Positions 10,381-23,873 of a DNA stretch of 64,000 nt are shown here, piece by piece. The notes under the pieces were generated by a model. The model saw nothing but the letters and a program-made list of their open reading frames with translations, searched no databases and was not told the origin of the DNA. Positions within the stretch are counted from its first letter, which is position 1. Every line of letters starts with the position of its first letter. Source of the DNA: Liquidambar formosana (taxonomy: Eukaryota; Streptophyta; Magnoliopsida; Saxifragales; Altingiaceae); the NCBI GenBank assembly GCA_039720395.1, contig CM077834.1, positions 6,220,607 through 6,284,606 of the forward strand, written 5' to 3'. A program made the translations under genes and the position numbers.

Positions 10381-13300
10381 TCAAGCAACGCTTATCTCCT
10401 CTACATTGCTGATTTCCTCAACAAACTGGGATTTTGGCTCCAAATCAATGAACTGGTTAGACTTACTAGCAAGGTGTGAGATGCTAACTCTCCCCTCACG
10501 CTTGATATAGTCAGCAACAGCTTTCATTTCTTCCTGTGAGATGTATATGTATTTTCCTCTATCATCCATGACACCAGAAAGTCGCCCTAACACAAACAAA
10601 CATACCCAAGGTTATAATCATCGACCAGAGTACTGCACATCATTTATAAACTATAGTTCACATCTAGATGTTGAATAACACTAGTATACTTACTGGAAAT
10701 ACAAGTTTAATCTATGTTAAATATTGGCCGGGAAAATGCAAACTACATATCATGGACTACCTTAAAGTCTAAAGGATACTTAATTAAATCAGAACAAAAC
10801 AGAATAGGCCAACTCTCCAATCTCCATTGACCATCCATAAAGAGGGAGAGGATGAGGAGGTATATCCATGGGAACAAAAGTGGGTAGATAAACTGAACTT
10901 TTCTGTTTCCAGAGTGATATTTGACCATCATATTCCAAACAAGCTAATCAAAGGATTCCATAGAATAATAATAAGACCATAAATGCTTTAGGAATCAACT
11001 TTTACGGAAACCAACAAACAAGAGAGGATGAGTAGAACAACTAAAAAACAGAAGATTTCACATGAGCATCCAAAAATAATCCCCAACAAATTATATACAA
11101 GATAAGGAACCATTAGTATAGTTAGTCATTTTCAGAAAAGATGAATGAATGCATTGGTGAGAAATTTTAATCTATAGAAGTCAAAGGAGAAAGAAAGAAA
11201 TAGAGATCTGAAGAGTGGGCATGGAAGAATTTGGAGCAGATTTCAAGCCATGACTGATGAATGATGATACAACCTTTGGCAGGGCTGAAATGTAGACTAG
11301 GTTACGTGCTGTCCACCCTGGTGGGCTGTTGATCAAATGAAAGAATGAATTCAAAAAAATAAAAAATAAAAAATACATACCCATGCTTTCCAGCGAGGTG
11401 ATCCGATTGATACACTCCTGCATTCACCAAAAGATGTAGAGCATAATGAGGAATAGATATCCACTTCACATTGGATTAAACATAAGCAATGTGACATTAT
11501 GTCAAACTAAAGAAACACAATTCCTCTCACTTGCACAGACAGATGCAATAGCGCATACACACAATTACATGAATACATCATACAAATAAAAGGATCGCAA
11601 ACAAACTAGTCAGTTGATTCATGGTTTATGAACAGAAAGATATTTATTACTTATTTTCAGTCCAATTAACACTTATCTATTGCCACTGCTACAGGGTGGA
11701 AAAGCGATATGGGGAAAAAGGTGTACATGAAGTACCTGAGTTCGTAACTTGAATTCTGCAGCAAGATCTTCTAAGGGAACACATTTGTGTTTCTGCAAGA
11801 AAAAGTAAACAAATCAGCAGCACAACCTTCTTTACTTCAAAGTCCTAGTTACACCTATTGAGAAATCTGTCAGTTGTAGCCCATAGTCCATGGATATTAT
11901 AATATAGGTAAACGAGCACAGATATAATGATATGTGTTAGTACTCAGCACTCTCACTTAAAAATACAAAATGATAATTGAAAAAGGGAAACTGATGATTA
12001 AATATGACTCCCATTAGGGGCTTCGACATCCATCCATTTTGAGAATTTGGATTATTGTTACAAAGCATACAAAGAAAAAGTTTATTTAGTACAGGGCTAA
12101 AAACTACCTTAATGTATTCCACAAAGTCAAAAAGCAAGCCCTGACTTCCATCTTGTACTTCATTTTCTGTTGTACCTTCAGCATCAACCTGAAAATTCCC
12201 CTTTCCACTTCTCAAATTCTAATGCAGCAGCTTCCTCCTCCCTGGCCTTCCTAGCATTGGCTTCTTCCTCCTAGATGAACCAAACCAATTACGTCAACAA
12301 AGAATCCGACATTAAATATATATCCTAAAAACCCCAAAGAAGCGAAGATGATCAACCCACCAGCATACGCTCTCGTGCTTCATGCTCCTCGTCTTTCCTC
12401 CTCCGCATTTCTGCATAGCGGTCTTGTTTTGAATGCCTTGACTCACGTGCAGCTTCTTCAGCCTTCAAAAATCATTTGGAACTTAGTACAACAAACTACT
12501 GATGCTCCCCAAAAAAGGGCAAAATATGTATTAAAAGAAGAAAAAAGAAAAAAGAATGAAATATGTTTGATGAGATCATCATAAGAAGGCAAGGATTAGC
12601 AGCAACACCTTTCACAATATCTCCAATGTTTTCTACAGTTCATAGTTCTCTGATTCTCAATACTGGTTGGAAAAAAATTTGATTTACAAATTAAATATCT
12701 ACCAAATATGTTTACATTCCCATGAAAAGTAAGATATTAGTATATTACATAATATAAATACTTTTTCTTTTAATAGTTCAGAAGTCAGAATTTGTTGAAA
12801 TTTTAAAATTTATGAATATTCACAAAAAGTTGTTTTTATTCAGGACCACATTATACCTAGAAACATGAAAAATATTAAAGAGGTAAAATAGTACTACACC
12901 TGCCGTTGCGCTTCCCGCTCTTGGCGTTTCTTTTCTCTTTTATTTAACACTCTATCATCATGATACTCACCAACATCAGCTTCTTCATCACTTCCATCGG
13001 CAGTTTCTGCATGTACACTTATCAATAATTACTTTTTCCCAATTACACCAAATTTCCAAATTATACAGAGTAATGATCGAATTTGATTATTAAGAATGCT
13101 AATAGGTTTATATTTATCCAACTGGAGTAGATCACAAATCAGGCACAGATGAGATGGAGCAAGGTAGCAAGATACAGTAAAGGGTAATGCACATATAAAT
13201 TCACTTACTGGTATCAAATTGCTTTCCCCCATGCTTCAATTACTTTCAAATTAATACAGAAATTCCACCTGGATTGGTCAATGCCAGTGCCTTCCCACTT

Positions 13301-14596
13301 TTTCACCATATTTTTTTGACTAATTCTAAATTCTAAATTATTTAAAAGGCAAATTCATTCCCAAAATCTCAAATTTGTCACTACAAGACATTACAATTGA
13401 ATTAAAATAAAAAATAAAAATTCACAACCAGTTCTAGACTCCTCCCTGCATTCATACACATCTTAGAAACTCAAATGTATTTATTTATTTAAATTTTTTT
13501 AATAAGACAAAACTCAAATGAACTCAACAGTGCCTTATCCAGAATATTTAAGGTTATGTATACAAATCCTAATCTGTCACTCCCCTTCATCTAGAACCAT
13601 ATCTACAGTTAAATCATAGGCCAACATGTCTTTTCCACTACATCAATCCACATTCCTGTCTAATTCTTGTCCTTGCAATGCTTTCACCCTTCAACATGAC
13701 CATAGCACATTCCTAACAAGCACAATCATTGGTCTTGATGTCATTTGATCAAAAGATCTCCACCAACTTTTCCCATTTGGTCTCTAATCAGTCCTACCCA
13801 TGCTCACAAAGATTTGTCCAAAAGTTTTGCACTCAAGTCTATAATTGCAATGGTTGTTCCATAAATCCATCTATTAAGTTGCTGATAAGCTTATATGATT
13901 AGGAATCATATCTATATATGTTACTCATATAACATAAAAAAAGCCTTTTAGCGAAAAAAAGGGTAAGTGATATGCAGTATCACTCAATCCAAATGGCAAA
14001 GCAAATAACAAGCTAAAAAATCAAAGGACATACACCCAAGGAACCTATTGAATTAAATATAAAATGAGTAAAACTTTTCTTTTAGAAGTCAATGAAAAAT
14101 TCGTATAACAGGTACCAAGACTGACAAAGAAGATAAGATAGTTTCACTTTCTTTCAGAAAAGGAAAAGGAAAAAGGAAAAATTAAAGTAAAATCAAAGCA
14201 GCACACCACCAACCTTCAACAGTTGCTGCCTGGGCCGACGATGTGCTAGCACCAGAAGCTGGTCTTCGACGCATCCGACGAGTACCAGTGGCACGAGTAC
14301 CTGTGGCACGTACTACAGCTTCCCTCTGTGGAACCTGAAACTCATACAAGGTAGTAAGAGACAAATAAAAGGAATCCCGATCTTCGTCAACAATTGAAGA
14401 ACCTTAACATTCTCAATAATCTCATTCAAAATGAAATGCAGAAAAGAAGAAGGGGGGAAGAAGAAGGGAATTAAACCTGAGGTTCTTCATCATGTTGATC
14501 AGAAAGTCGAGAATCCATGCGACGCTTCCATAGATAGAGTGGAATTAATGCTAAAATGAGAAGCATAGATAGCATTGCCACTAAAATATCCTCCAT
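10381..14596 (-). CDS. DDRGK1: DDRGK domain-containing protein 1 (UFBP1), UFMylation adaptor, with a +1 frameshift
   Basis: Eight coding exons, all with GT-AG borders: 14477-14596, 14214-14334, 12900-13006, 12361-12462, 12108-12270, 11736-11792, 11381-11417 and 10381-10586. The N-terminus [19 protein letters not shown] is one membrane helix anchoring the protein in the ER. Next come an Arg-rich stretch, a long charged coiled coil ([43 protein letters not shown]) and the DDRGK/PCI-like domain ending in [20 protein letters not shown] and [12 protein letters not shown]. The protein recruits the UFM1 ligase UFL1 to the ER, where UFM1 is attached to ribosomes in ER quality control. Exon 12108-12270 is 163 bp, although its neighbours require a multiple of three. 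The reading KWKGEFS meets TGA, while [14 protein letters not shown] follows one base later, so one G is extra at 12188-12189. As read, the product stops near residue 178, before the DDRGK domain. Confidence 0.9.
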
Positions 14597-14610
14597 CTTT
14601 GAATTTTTGG

Positions 14611-15241
14611 CTGCCACCAAGAAAATTACAGTGAGTACAAACTACAGGCCATATGTGCAGATAGAGACAATGGACCTTAAGGATTGCTATTAAATTAAAA
14701 ATCCAGCACAGCTAGCAACTGTGGCATTTCTGATTGAACTCTCAGCCACCAAACAACAATATAAAGAGTACTTGGACACCCAGATTTGGCCATAGTCCAA
14801 GTCCTCAATACAAAAATTCTTTGTGGACATTGGAAATGGATTTGGGAATTCGAAACCAAATCCAGCCCCCTCAAACCATAAATCCAAACACTACTTTATA
14901 TATTCGCCTACGATGAGTTACAACATTTCTCATGTTTTCAGCTCCACAAAATTAGCAATTATTGATTTTAAAAAAAAAAAACTTTTGGACCAGAAACCAA
15001 GAGACACAGATAATAGGGAAGAAGGAAAACATATGATTCCCAGTTATGTAAGGGTCGGGATCGTGGGACACAATTTTTATACGCAACATAAAATATATGA
15101 TTCCAGATCTTAATTTCTTGATTTGTTTTATTTTCCTGAGGTTTCTCGGTAACCAAACAGAGGCCTAGGGTTTGTATTATTTGAAAGTACATATGTATTT
15201 CTATGTTGAGTTGTGGAAGAAATTGAGATGCGGGAACGTAC
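14611..15241 (-). other. DDRGK1 5' UTR intron
   Basis: On the minus strand a leader exon ends CCCTACCAG before GTACGTTCCC (border 15242/15241). A good acceptor, TTGGTGGCAG, ends at 14611, 14 bases before the ATG. The leader exon begins near 15300-15350. Confidence 0.6.
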
Positions 15242-15350
15242 CTGGTAGGGTTACGTGCGGGTGAGCTTCGAGTGAGAGGGCAGGTGACCGAGAAATGGAG
15301 AACCAGAGCTCAGTCCTGGCGCCGGGAAGATTTCAGAGGTACAATAACGT

Positions 15351-17809
15351 TTTCCGCGAGATGACGAGAAGTTAGTAGGAGGTGGCCGAGGGAAGTGGGG
15401 AACGGTGAGTAAACGACGTCGTTAATTTGGTATTTTGTCTTTGCCTTGGGGGCTTTCGATTTTGCCTTGGCAAAATCACCTTTTTTTTTTTGCTTTTTCT
15501 TTTTCCTTTTCTTTATGAAACATTTTTTTTGTTTTGGAGCTTTTGATTTCTTTTTGAAATCACACATTGAGCTCTTTTATGATGTTTCATTAGGGATGTA
15601 AGAAAGTCATGTAATCCAGGATTGGCTTGAACCTGATTTAATATAAGTCTCATTCAAGTTTACTTTTAATTGGACCCAATTTTTAATTTTTAATTTATTA
15701 ATAAAAGGAGTTAAAGTACTATTCGATTTGATAATTAAGCTCATTAATATTTTGAAAAATCAAACTATTTGAGTTTGGCTTGAGATCAACTCATGTTTGC
15801 TTGTAAGATAAGCAAGCAAATTTAAACCTCGGTTCGATTAAAAATTAAAAAATCTACTACTCAACTCGATCAACTGGTTAACATTCTTAAATAGGGATAA
15901 TAATAGGGTAGGTTTAGAGTAGAGTGGCTTGCACCTAACCTCAATAGCAATAGAGGTGTCTTTCTCTAAAATCATCCCAACTACTGACTCAAGTTTTGTT
16001 CTTCTATCTCATATTCACACTCTAACCTAATTATATATAATTCCATTCCAATAAAGGTGTAAGAAAAGGTGTTTCTTTGCCTATATGGATGCAAGCAGTT
16101 GTTAATCCTTGTGAAATGGGTTGTTTTTACTTACCCAAAAAAAAAAAAATGGGTTGTTTTTCAAGGTTCACTTCTGAGGTTCATGATGGTAGGTGGCTTA
16201 TGGAGAAGTTCCAAAAGGTATTTATCTAAAAATAAAAAATAAAAAATAAAAAAAAAGAGGAAGAAAGTTTCCAAAAGGTGAGTCTAGTGCACACATTCCT
16301 TGAGGAAAATCAATGCGCAGAAATTTTAGTTAGGGATGGTGCTCAATTGCTCACTTGAGTGAGGGTTGTATGTTTTTTGGGATAACCCACCTAGTTTTGT
16401 TTTTGTTTTTGGGTTTTGTTCAAAGGAGAGCTTAATAAGCCTTAGGACCACACAATTGGAGTTATCCATCCCGTCTCATAATCTCTTCTCCTACACAGCA
16501 CACCCGAAAAAAAATGTAAATCATAACCTCTCATAAACTCTCCCCTTTAAAGGGAGAGACGAGCCATCTAGGACTACAACCCCATTGACACCAAACTTTG
16601 TTACCACTCAGCTAGAGGTTGGAAGAGTAATATTCAGGCCTCCTTTCACATGGAATGAAATTCATATGAGCTGAGAGGGGTCCCAAGGCGAAGAGACTTG
16701 GCAAAACTTAACCAACTCTGGTAGGTGTGGGGTAGGGCAAGCCGGGATCGGATTCAAAACCCATTTTCATGCTATCCCGCTAATATTTAATCCTTAACTA
16801 GTAAAAAATAAATAATAGAAAGTCATCAGCCATGTATTGGCATGTTCAGTTAAATTAAATACGTCATCGAGCCAGTGAATTTAAAACCTTAGAGGTTAGT
16901 CTAGTGATAAATCGAGTCTTAATAAACACCTTAAAAAACAGTCTTGTTAATTGTCTGATACATGTAAAACAGAAAGCCAACACGTGCCCAAATATTTAGC
17001 CCTACTAAATATTATTCGATGCATGTAAAATGAAAAGCCTACACATGCCCAAAGATTTAGCCGGAGCCAAAGCTTCGAAAACCCTTGTTATCATGGGGGA
17101 AGCCGGTGTGAATTCAAATTTGTGTACTAAAAATTCTTGTTCTTCTTTCTTGTTTTGCCTCACCCAAACCTCATTAAGCTGAACTGCCAAGATTTGGCAT
17201 GCAATCGCAAGTCAACTATTCCGCCCGTTGTATGTCCAATTAAAGTACGTTCAGCCCATATTCAATCAAATCTTCCAGCTAGCCCACATTCAAATTATTT
17301 TCCTTTCCGTTATTTTTTTCCTCTTAATTTTTACCCACCGAAAAAGGAAAAATAAATAAATAAAAGAGGAATTTGGCCACAAGTACATATTATCAAACTG
17401 ATGCGGATACAAGTTTTTATGTCACAAAGATCTCAGAGGTAATCTCGCTACATTCTATACCCATCTCATTGATTCTAACGTACAACAAAAGTCCTAAAAT
17501 CTTACAATCAAATCCAAGTGATTCCAGCAACTAAAATTCAGAAATATACTCTAAATGGTAGGGGTGCAAAATGGTTCAGGTAGACCCGAGAATGAATTCG
17601 ATCTGATCCACTGTTTAGGGGGGTTTCAGAACCAGCCCAAACCGAATTCTCGAATTACAAAAAAAGTAATAAATAAATAAAATTAAAATTAAAAAAAAAT
17701 ATATATATATATATAATTATATGTTTATATTAATATATTATACTCCATAGGGGATTTTGGCCACAAATCCATAATATCCAACTTGTATAGGCATAAGTCA
17801 TTTTTTAAA
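15351..17809. other. DDRGK1 promoter and intergenic spacer
   Basis: AT-rich with decayed repeats. Near 16880-17070 a patch (GTTAGTCTAGTGATAA ... GATGCATGTAAAA) recurs around 38345-38520 and resembles a worn dispersed element. Near 17566 a GGGGTGCAAAATGG patch followed by a TA tract (about 17699-17716) also looks repeat-derived. The short frame at 17005-17190 is not recognised. No gene found. Confidence 0.4.
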
Positions 17810-18182
17810 GGGTAAAATGCAAAAAACCCCCTCCTATTATTATCCATTTTGCAGGTTACCCCCCTCTAATAAAAAACCCATCAAAAAACCCCTCATATTG
17901 ATTAGGGTTGGCAAATTGCCCCCTACCGTTTGGTCAACGTTAAAAATCTAACGGGAAAGCACACTTGCCTGGCACGTGACACTAATTACTACATTTTTAT
18001 GACAAAAATGCCCCTTTCCTTTGTATTGATTTTTCTGTCTTCCTTCCCTTCCATCACTTTTGTTGCCGGCCAACCTTACCCACCGGTAAATTATGTCTTT
18101 CAAATAATGATCAAGACCCTTCCAAAGAAAAAATGCAGAGAAATAAAGGAGTGGCTCTTGATTTTAACCCACACCCACCCCC

Positions 18183-18187
18183 CCCCC

Positions 18188-18226
<39 letters not shown>
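18183..18226. repeat. homopolymer block C then A
   Basis: A run of C followed directly by a run of more than 30 A inside the Mutator-like element. It is prone to length error in any assembly. Confidence 0.85.
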
Positions 18227-18227
<1 letters not shown>

Positions 18228-18254
18228 GAAGAAGAAGAAAGGATACCTCTGCAT

Positions 18255-18560
18255 AGACGCCGGCATCCATGGTTGCCTCATTTTTTATTTTTTATTTTTT
18301 ATTTCTTTAGCTAGAATCCATGGCTGCCCCCACCCCCCAATTTCACCTCCCAATTTTTTATGTTTTTTCTTTCTTTAAGCTTAAGAACCCCAAAGGCATC
18401 CATGGCTACCCCCCCTTTTTTTTTTCTTTCTTTAACCGGCATCCATGGCTGCCCACCCCCATTTCTTTTATTTTTCTTTCTTTAGCCGGCATCCGTGGCT
18501 TTCCCCACCCCAAATTTTTCATTTTTTTTTCTTTCTTTAAGCTCAAGAACCCCAACTTGA
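18255..18560. repeat. degenerate minisatellite inside the Mutator-like element
   Basis: Five occurrences of a unit built on GGCATCCATGGCTGCC (near 18262, 18315, 18397, 18438 and 18488). Each is followed by a C-rich patch, a T-rich patch and CTTTCTTTA(A/G). Spacing varies from about 40 to 80 bp. The core CCATGG is retained in four units. Confidence 0.7.
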
Positions 18561-19247
18561 TTTTACAAAAAAAAAAAAAAACAAAACAAAAAAGAAGAAG
18601 AAAGGAGAACTAGTGGTCATCTCCAACAAGGGTGGACGCCGGCGCACATCCAATACCGCTGTAAGCTCCCGCGCACAGCCGCTGCAAAATTCACACAGCG
18701 TCGTTGCAAACCCAGGACCCTTCAAATCGTTGCTTTCTTGGAGTTTTGAAGTTCCATAGCCAGATTTGTGCTGGGGTTCAAAGTGGCTAATCTCCATGGC
18801 CATATTTGGGTTGGGGTTGGGGTTGGGGTTTGAATTGTAGATCTGAACCAAATGCATGTGCGATCTAGACGGTGACTCCTCCTTGATCTGAACCAGATGT
18901 GTGGATTTTGGTTGTAGCACCGCCGACCATGGTTGCCATGAAATATCGCCGGCCACAGTGACAGAGGGATAGTTGCACCGCCGGCCATGGCAGACACGCA
19001 GAGAGAGAGATATGTGTGTGTTCGGCGACCCGGGGAGCAGACATTTGCCTCAAACAAAACGCAGCGTTTCATATTAAAAAATCAAGGGTAAAATTGACTT
19101 TTATTTCTTCTGTTAACGGCGTAACCCCCTGGACTAATATAGGGGGTTTTTTGATGGGTTTTTTATTAGAGGGGGGTAACTTGCAAAATGGGTAATAATA
19201 GGAGGGGGTTTTTTGCATTTTACCCTTTTTTAAATCTTATATGGCTT

Positions 19248-20673
19248 GAAGTCCACTAATTTAGGGAATGACAAAAATACCCATATATTGCTCTTAAGGA
19301 AAGTCGATAACTATGAAAACTTGGTTGACCTAAAAATCAAGGAGACATTCATGGAATATATTCCTAGCTTTTCTCCTAAAACTGACTCTGTTAATCTTGC
19401 AATTTCACTTTCTAATGTTTTCAACCATGTTTTACAAGCTGAAGTCATGTTCTATGATAGAAGGATCAACTATTCAACAAAGAGGACGACTCTTCTCAAA
19501 GATTTTGGAATGTAACTGTTTATAAATTTGTGAATGTTGATGTTTGAAACATAGTTACATTGGGGTTTTAAAAATGTTAAAGTTGTTTTTCATTTTTTTT
19601 TTCCTTCAGTTAACTGTTTTTTATGGATATTATAAGAATAATTAAGTAGAACTGTATACGAACAGGAAAAGACTATACGAAGAAAATGACATGCAAAGTT
19701 CATAACTTTCACTTTCTTAGAGTGCAATTTGTAAAAAGTTCTGAAAAATAGTTACATGTGTAAACAAATTTTTCCGTAATGCTGTTACAATTCATAATAT
19801 ACACTTTACTTGAGCCCATTTGTACTTGTGATGCTCAATCCCCCTGGCTTATTGCTTCACTTATTATAGATGCTAGAATTTTGTTAACTTATTTTAATGT
19901 CTGTTGTTAATTGTCCTAGAAGGGCCAATTATGCTGCCCATGAACTGTCTCACTGGGCAGCCCACTATAAACGCTTTGACTTAATACCTATCTCCGATTT
20001 ATCTCGCTCTGTCTTGCTTGAGGAAGGGAAGACTGGGAATGAACCCGAGCTTTCTTCTTAATCTATTATTATTTGCTTATCAAAAAAAAAGGTTATGTGT
20101 TTTTGAAAAGAGTTATATGTTTACAACGAAACAGTTACATATTTACATGTTTATAATATCCAATTTTATGTTATTTGTCAAAGTAGGGTTAAACTGTTTT
20201 CAGAAAATAGTAGTGCGTCAAAATTTGTAGTGTATGTAAGTCATAAATGTTTTCTAGAATATACAGTAAGATAATTATGATAGTTTGACAAAAAAATTCA
20301 AAATGAAGTAAATAACTAATGTATAAGATAATCATAGGAAGATAATTATGGTGAGATAATTATAATAATTAAAGTAATGGAATACCAATATGGCAATATC
20401 TAATACGTAAATCATGGAAAATTATGGTGAGATAATTATGATAATTAATGCCAATATCTAATCGTAAATCATGGAACAAAATTCAAAATGAAGCTTTGAA
20501 AAATTAAATATCTCCACTTCTTAACATAATAGTCAAGAGGGCAAATATGTCACTTAAAAAATTAAACTTAATTTCTAATAAGAAATTAATGTTTCATTAT
20601 GTTTTCGGACTTATGGCTATATAAAAAAATTTGGGAGGACATTTACCTCTATAAGTCTTTGCATTTGGACTTC
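19248..20673. repeat. dispersed repeat with GAAGTCC ... GGACTTC ends, copy 1
   Basis: Begins GAAGTCC and ends GCATTTGGACTTC. The sequence near each end matches the stretch at 23874-25028: GACAAAAATA after the left end, GGACTTATGGCTATATAA then GGACTTC on the right, and repeated AGTTACAT motifs inside. I see no clear target duplication, so class and exact borders are open. An old LINE tail (19828-20095) is nested in it. The frame at 19246-19515 is probably not a gene. Confidence 0.45.
19828..20095 (+). mobile_element. 5'-truncated LINE tail (RNase H-like end), copy 1
   Basis: Reads IIDARILLTYFN, then after a small indel RRANYAAHELSHWAAHYKRF, DLIPISDLSRSVLLEEGK and PELSS with a stop, followed by TTGCTTATCAAAAAAAAA. 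This is the C-terminal RNase H-like end of a plant non-LTR retrotransposon with its A-rich 3' end. It aligns closely with the minus-strand copy at 33690-34020. It is frame-disrupted and inactive. Confidence 0.75.
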
Positions 20674-20898
20674 TCCCCAATTTCCCCAAATTGTACTTCT
20701 CCCTAAGTTTCCAAAAAAAAAAAAAGAAAAGAAAAAACCTTCTACACGCAGTGTTAGTAAGTTAATTTAAGGGCTAAGATGAAGACCAATATGCCCTATT
20801 GCCCACTACCCTAGCAGGACACCCACAGGTATCCAAGTTTTTGCCAGCTTTGAAAAAGTCATTTGATCTGTGACGTGATTTCCTTAGCATTTCTTAAA

Positions 20899-21307
20899 GG
20901 GCTAGGCTATTGCCACCACATAAAATAGTCTAAGCCCCCACTTAATTTATATTTTTTAAGTTTTATGAAAAATATAAAAAAAATTTACGAAAACTAATCA
21001 TGTAGTCTACTAGAAAACATCATTCCAGACAACTTTGTAGAAGAATTTGTTTCCAAAGTTTGTCATTTAAATACACTTTTTGGCCATTTTTCATGGAAAA
21101 TGAAATAAAGATTGTAAATGGCCAAAAAGTCTGTTTAAATGATAGATTTTGGAAAAACTTCCTTCTATAAAGTTGTTCAAAACGATGTTTTCTAGTGAAC
21201 TATATGATTAGTTTTCGTAAAAACCTTTTATATTTTTCATAAAATCTTAAAAAGTATAAACTAATGGAGGGTTTAGAGTACTTTATGTGGTGGCAATAGC
21301 CCTCCTC
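20899..21307. mobile_element. hairpin Mutator-type MITE, 409 bp
   Basis: Inverted ends GGGCTAGGCTATTGCCACCA and, from the right, GAGGAGGGCTATTGCCACCA. The two halves stay complementary almost to the middle, so a transcript would fold into a hairpin with arms near 190 nt. The 9-bp target duplication TTTCTTAAA is exact (20890-20898 and 21308-21316). Same family as 27399-27798. Confidence 0.9.
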
Positions 21308-21778
21308 TTTCTTAAAATGTCTAATTTTATGATCACAAATTGAAATGCAAATTCTTTTAAGACGCTAATTTCAATTCAATAAGCCCGGTAGAAGGCAAAT
21401 TAAGACTGCAGAACATGAGGACGATCACATTGCAGAACCTTATACCATGCAAAAGGAAATACCAACATACCATCACAGCAACTCTCACTTGCATTAGTAC
21501 TAGCAAAGGGAAGCAGCAGAAGAAGGGATAAGAGTAGCTGAAAGTAACAAAACTACAAAAACCTACCATTCCCACTTCCAAGTTCCAACAGAAGGCTTGA
21601 GAAAAAAAAAAAATAGAGGGGGAAAAAGGACACACAACCACATTATTAACAAAAATTTACCATAATCACATTGGCCCCATGAACACATAATTCATCCCAT
21701 CCCTCCACCATCACTCTCATTTGCAGGACTACTTATTCCCCATGATTTTTTCCTTCTTCTTTGCTACCTTCACTACCA

Positions 21779-23162
<1,384 letters not shown>

Positions 23163-23242
23163 TGATGAAGAAGAGAGCTTGCCTTAGCTTGTGGGTTTGT
23201 AAGCTTTTTCTCCAAGAATGAGACTATGAGAGTGAACTGTGT

Positions 23243-23258
23243 GAAGATATATGTAGGA
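23243..23258 (-). promoter_or_regulatory. probable THI1 TATA box
   Basis: On the minus strand CTACATATATCTTC lies about 85-95 bp before the THI1 ATG, a plausible distance for a short leader. Inferred from sequence and position only. Confidence 0.45.
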
Positions 23259-23873
23259 AAAAAGGGGCTGAGGTGAAAATATCAAGCAAGAGGAGGGAGG
23301 ACACGTGGGAAGAGGATAGGATATGAAGGGTCTAGAATCGTTTGGGGAATATGCTGGTGGTGCTACAAGTGGCACCCATGAACTACACCATGGTGTATTA
23401 GTGTACTTTCTATTTCTAGTCCATTTCTTGACACCTTTTCGTGATCTTTTGTCATGAAAAGGTCACCTTCTTGTCATCTTTTCTTTGGTTTTTTCGGTGG
23501 GTCATTGTCATCTTTTGTCACCATATGATCAACGAGAGAGACTAGGTAGCATTATTGGGAGATATGAACAGGGGCGGAGAGAGGACCGGAGGAGGGAGCG
23601 GGGCAATAAACCCTCCTTACTTTTTATTTTTATTTATTTTTATTTTTTAAAAATAAAAATTAAATTATGAATATTTAAAAATTTAATCCTGTCAATTTTT
23701 ATTTAATCCTTCAAAAAAATTTATTTTGATCCTTTAGTTGCTTTTATGATCCAAAAAATTAATGAGCTCAACCCTTTTATCAATTATAATTAATTTTCTA
23801 CTTTATATAGAGTTAAAAAACAAAAACCCATTGTGATCTGTAATTGGGGTTCCTTTATTGGGGCATTGGAGCG
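23259..23873. other. THI1 upstream region and spacer
   Basis: Contains a CAGGGGCGGAG motif at about 23569, like the outer end of hAT-type elements (compare 53532), followed by T/A-rich sequence. I found no matching right end, so it is at most a remnant. Confidence 0.35.

Larger units (their letters stand above)
17810..19225. mobile_element. Mutator-like element, 1,416 bp, perfect 9-bp TSD
   Basis: The termini are inverted repeats of about 105 bp, both starting GGGTAAAATGCAAAAAACCC outside-in and continuing with TATTATTA, CATTTTGCA, GTTACCCCCCTCTAAT and AAACCCATCAAAAAA in both arms. The target duplication TTTTTTAAA is exact (17801-17809 and 19226-19234). There is no MURA transposase. The interior is GC-richer than its surroundings and has a 137-codon minus frame at 18543-18956 with an NPNPNPNPN run. 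It is not a family I recognise, but a captured exon is possible. It shares its termini with the element at 59714. Confidence 0.9.

Noticed and set aside
12180..12196. An intron acceptor (TTTTCAG before GTTGATG) as explanation of the DDRGK1 frame change
   Set aside because: The only upstream GT that could serve (GTGGAAAGGGGAATTTTCAG) would leave an intron of about 20 nt, too short to splice, and the family retains these residues.
23564..23640. A second complete hAT element starting CAGGGGCGGAG
   Set aside because: No right terminus or flanking duplication could be found.
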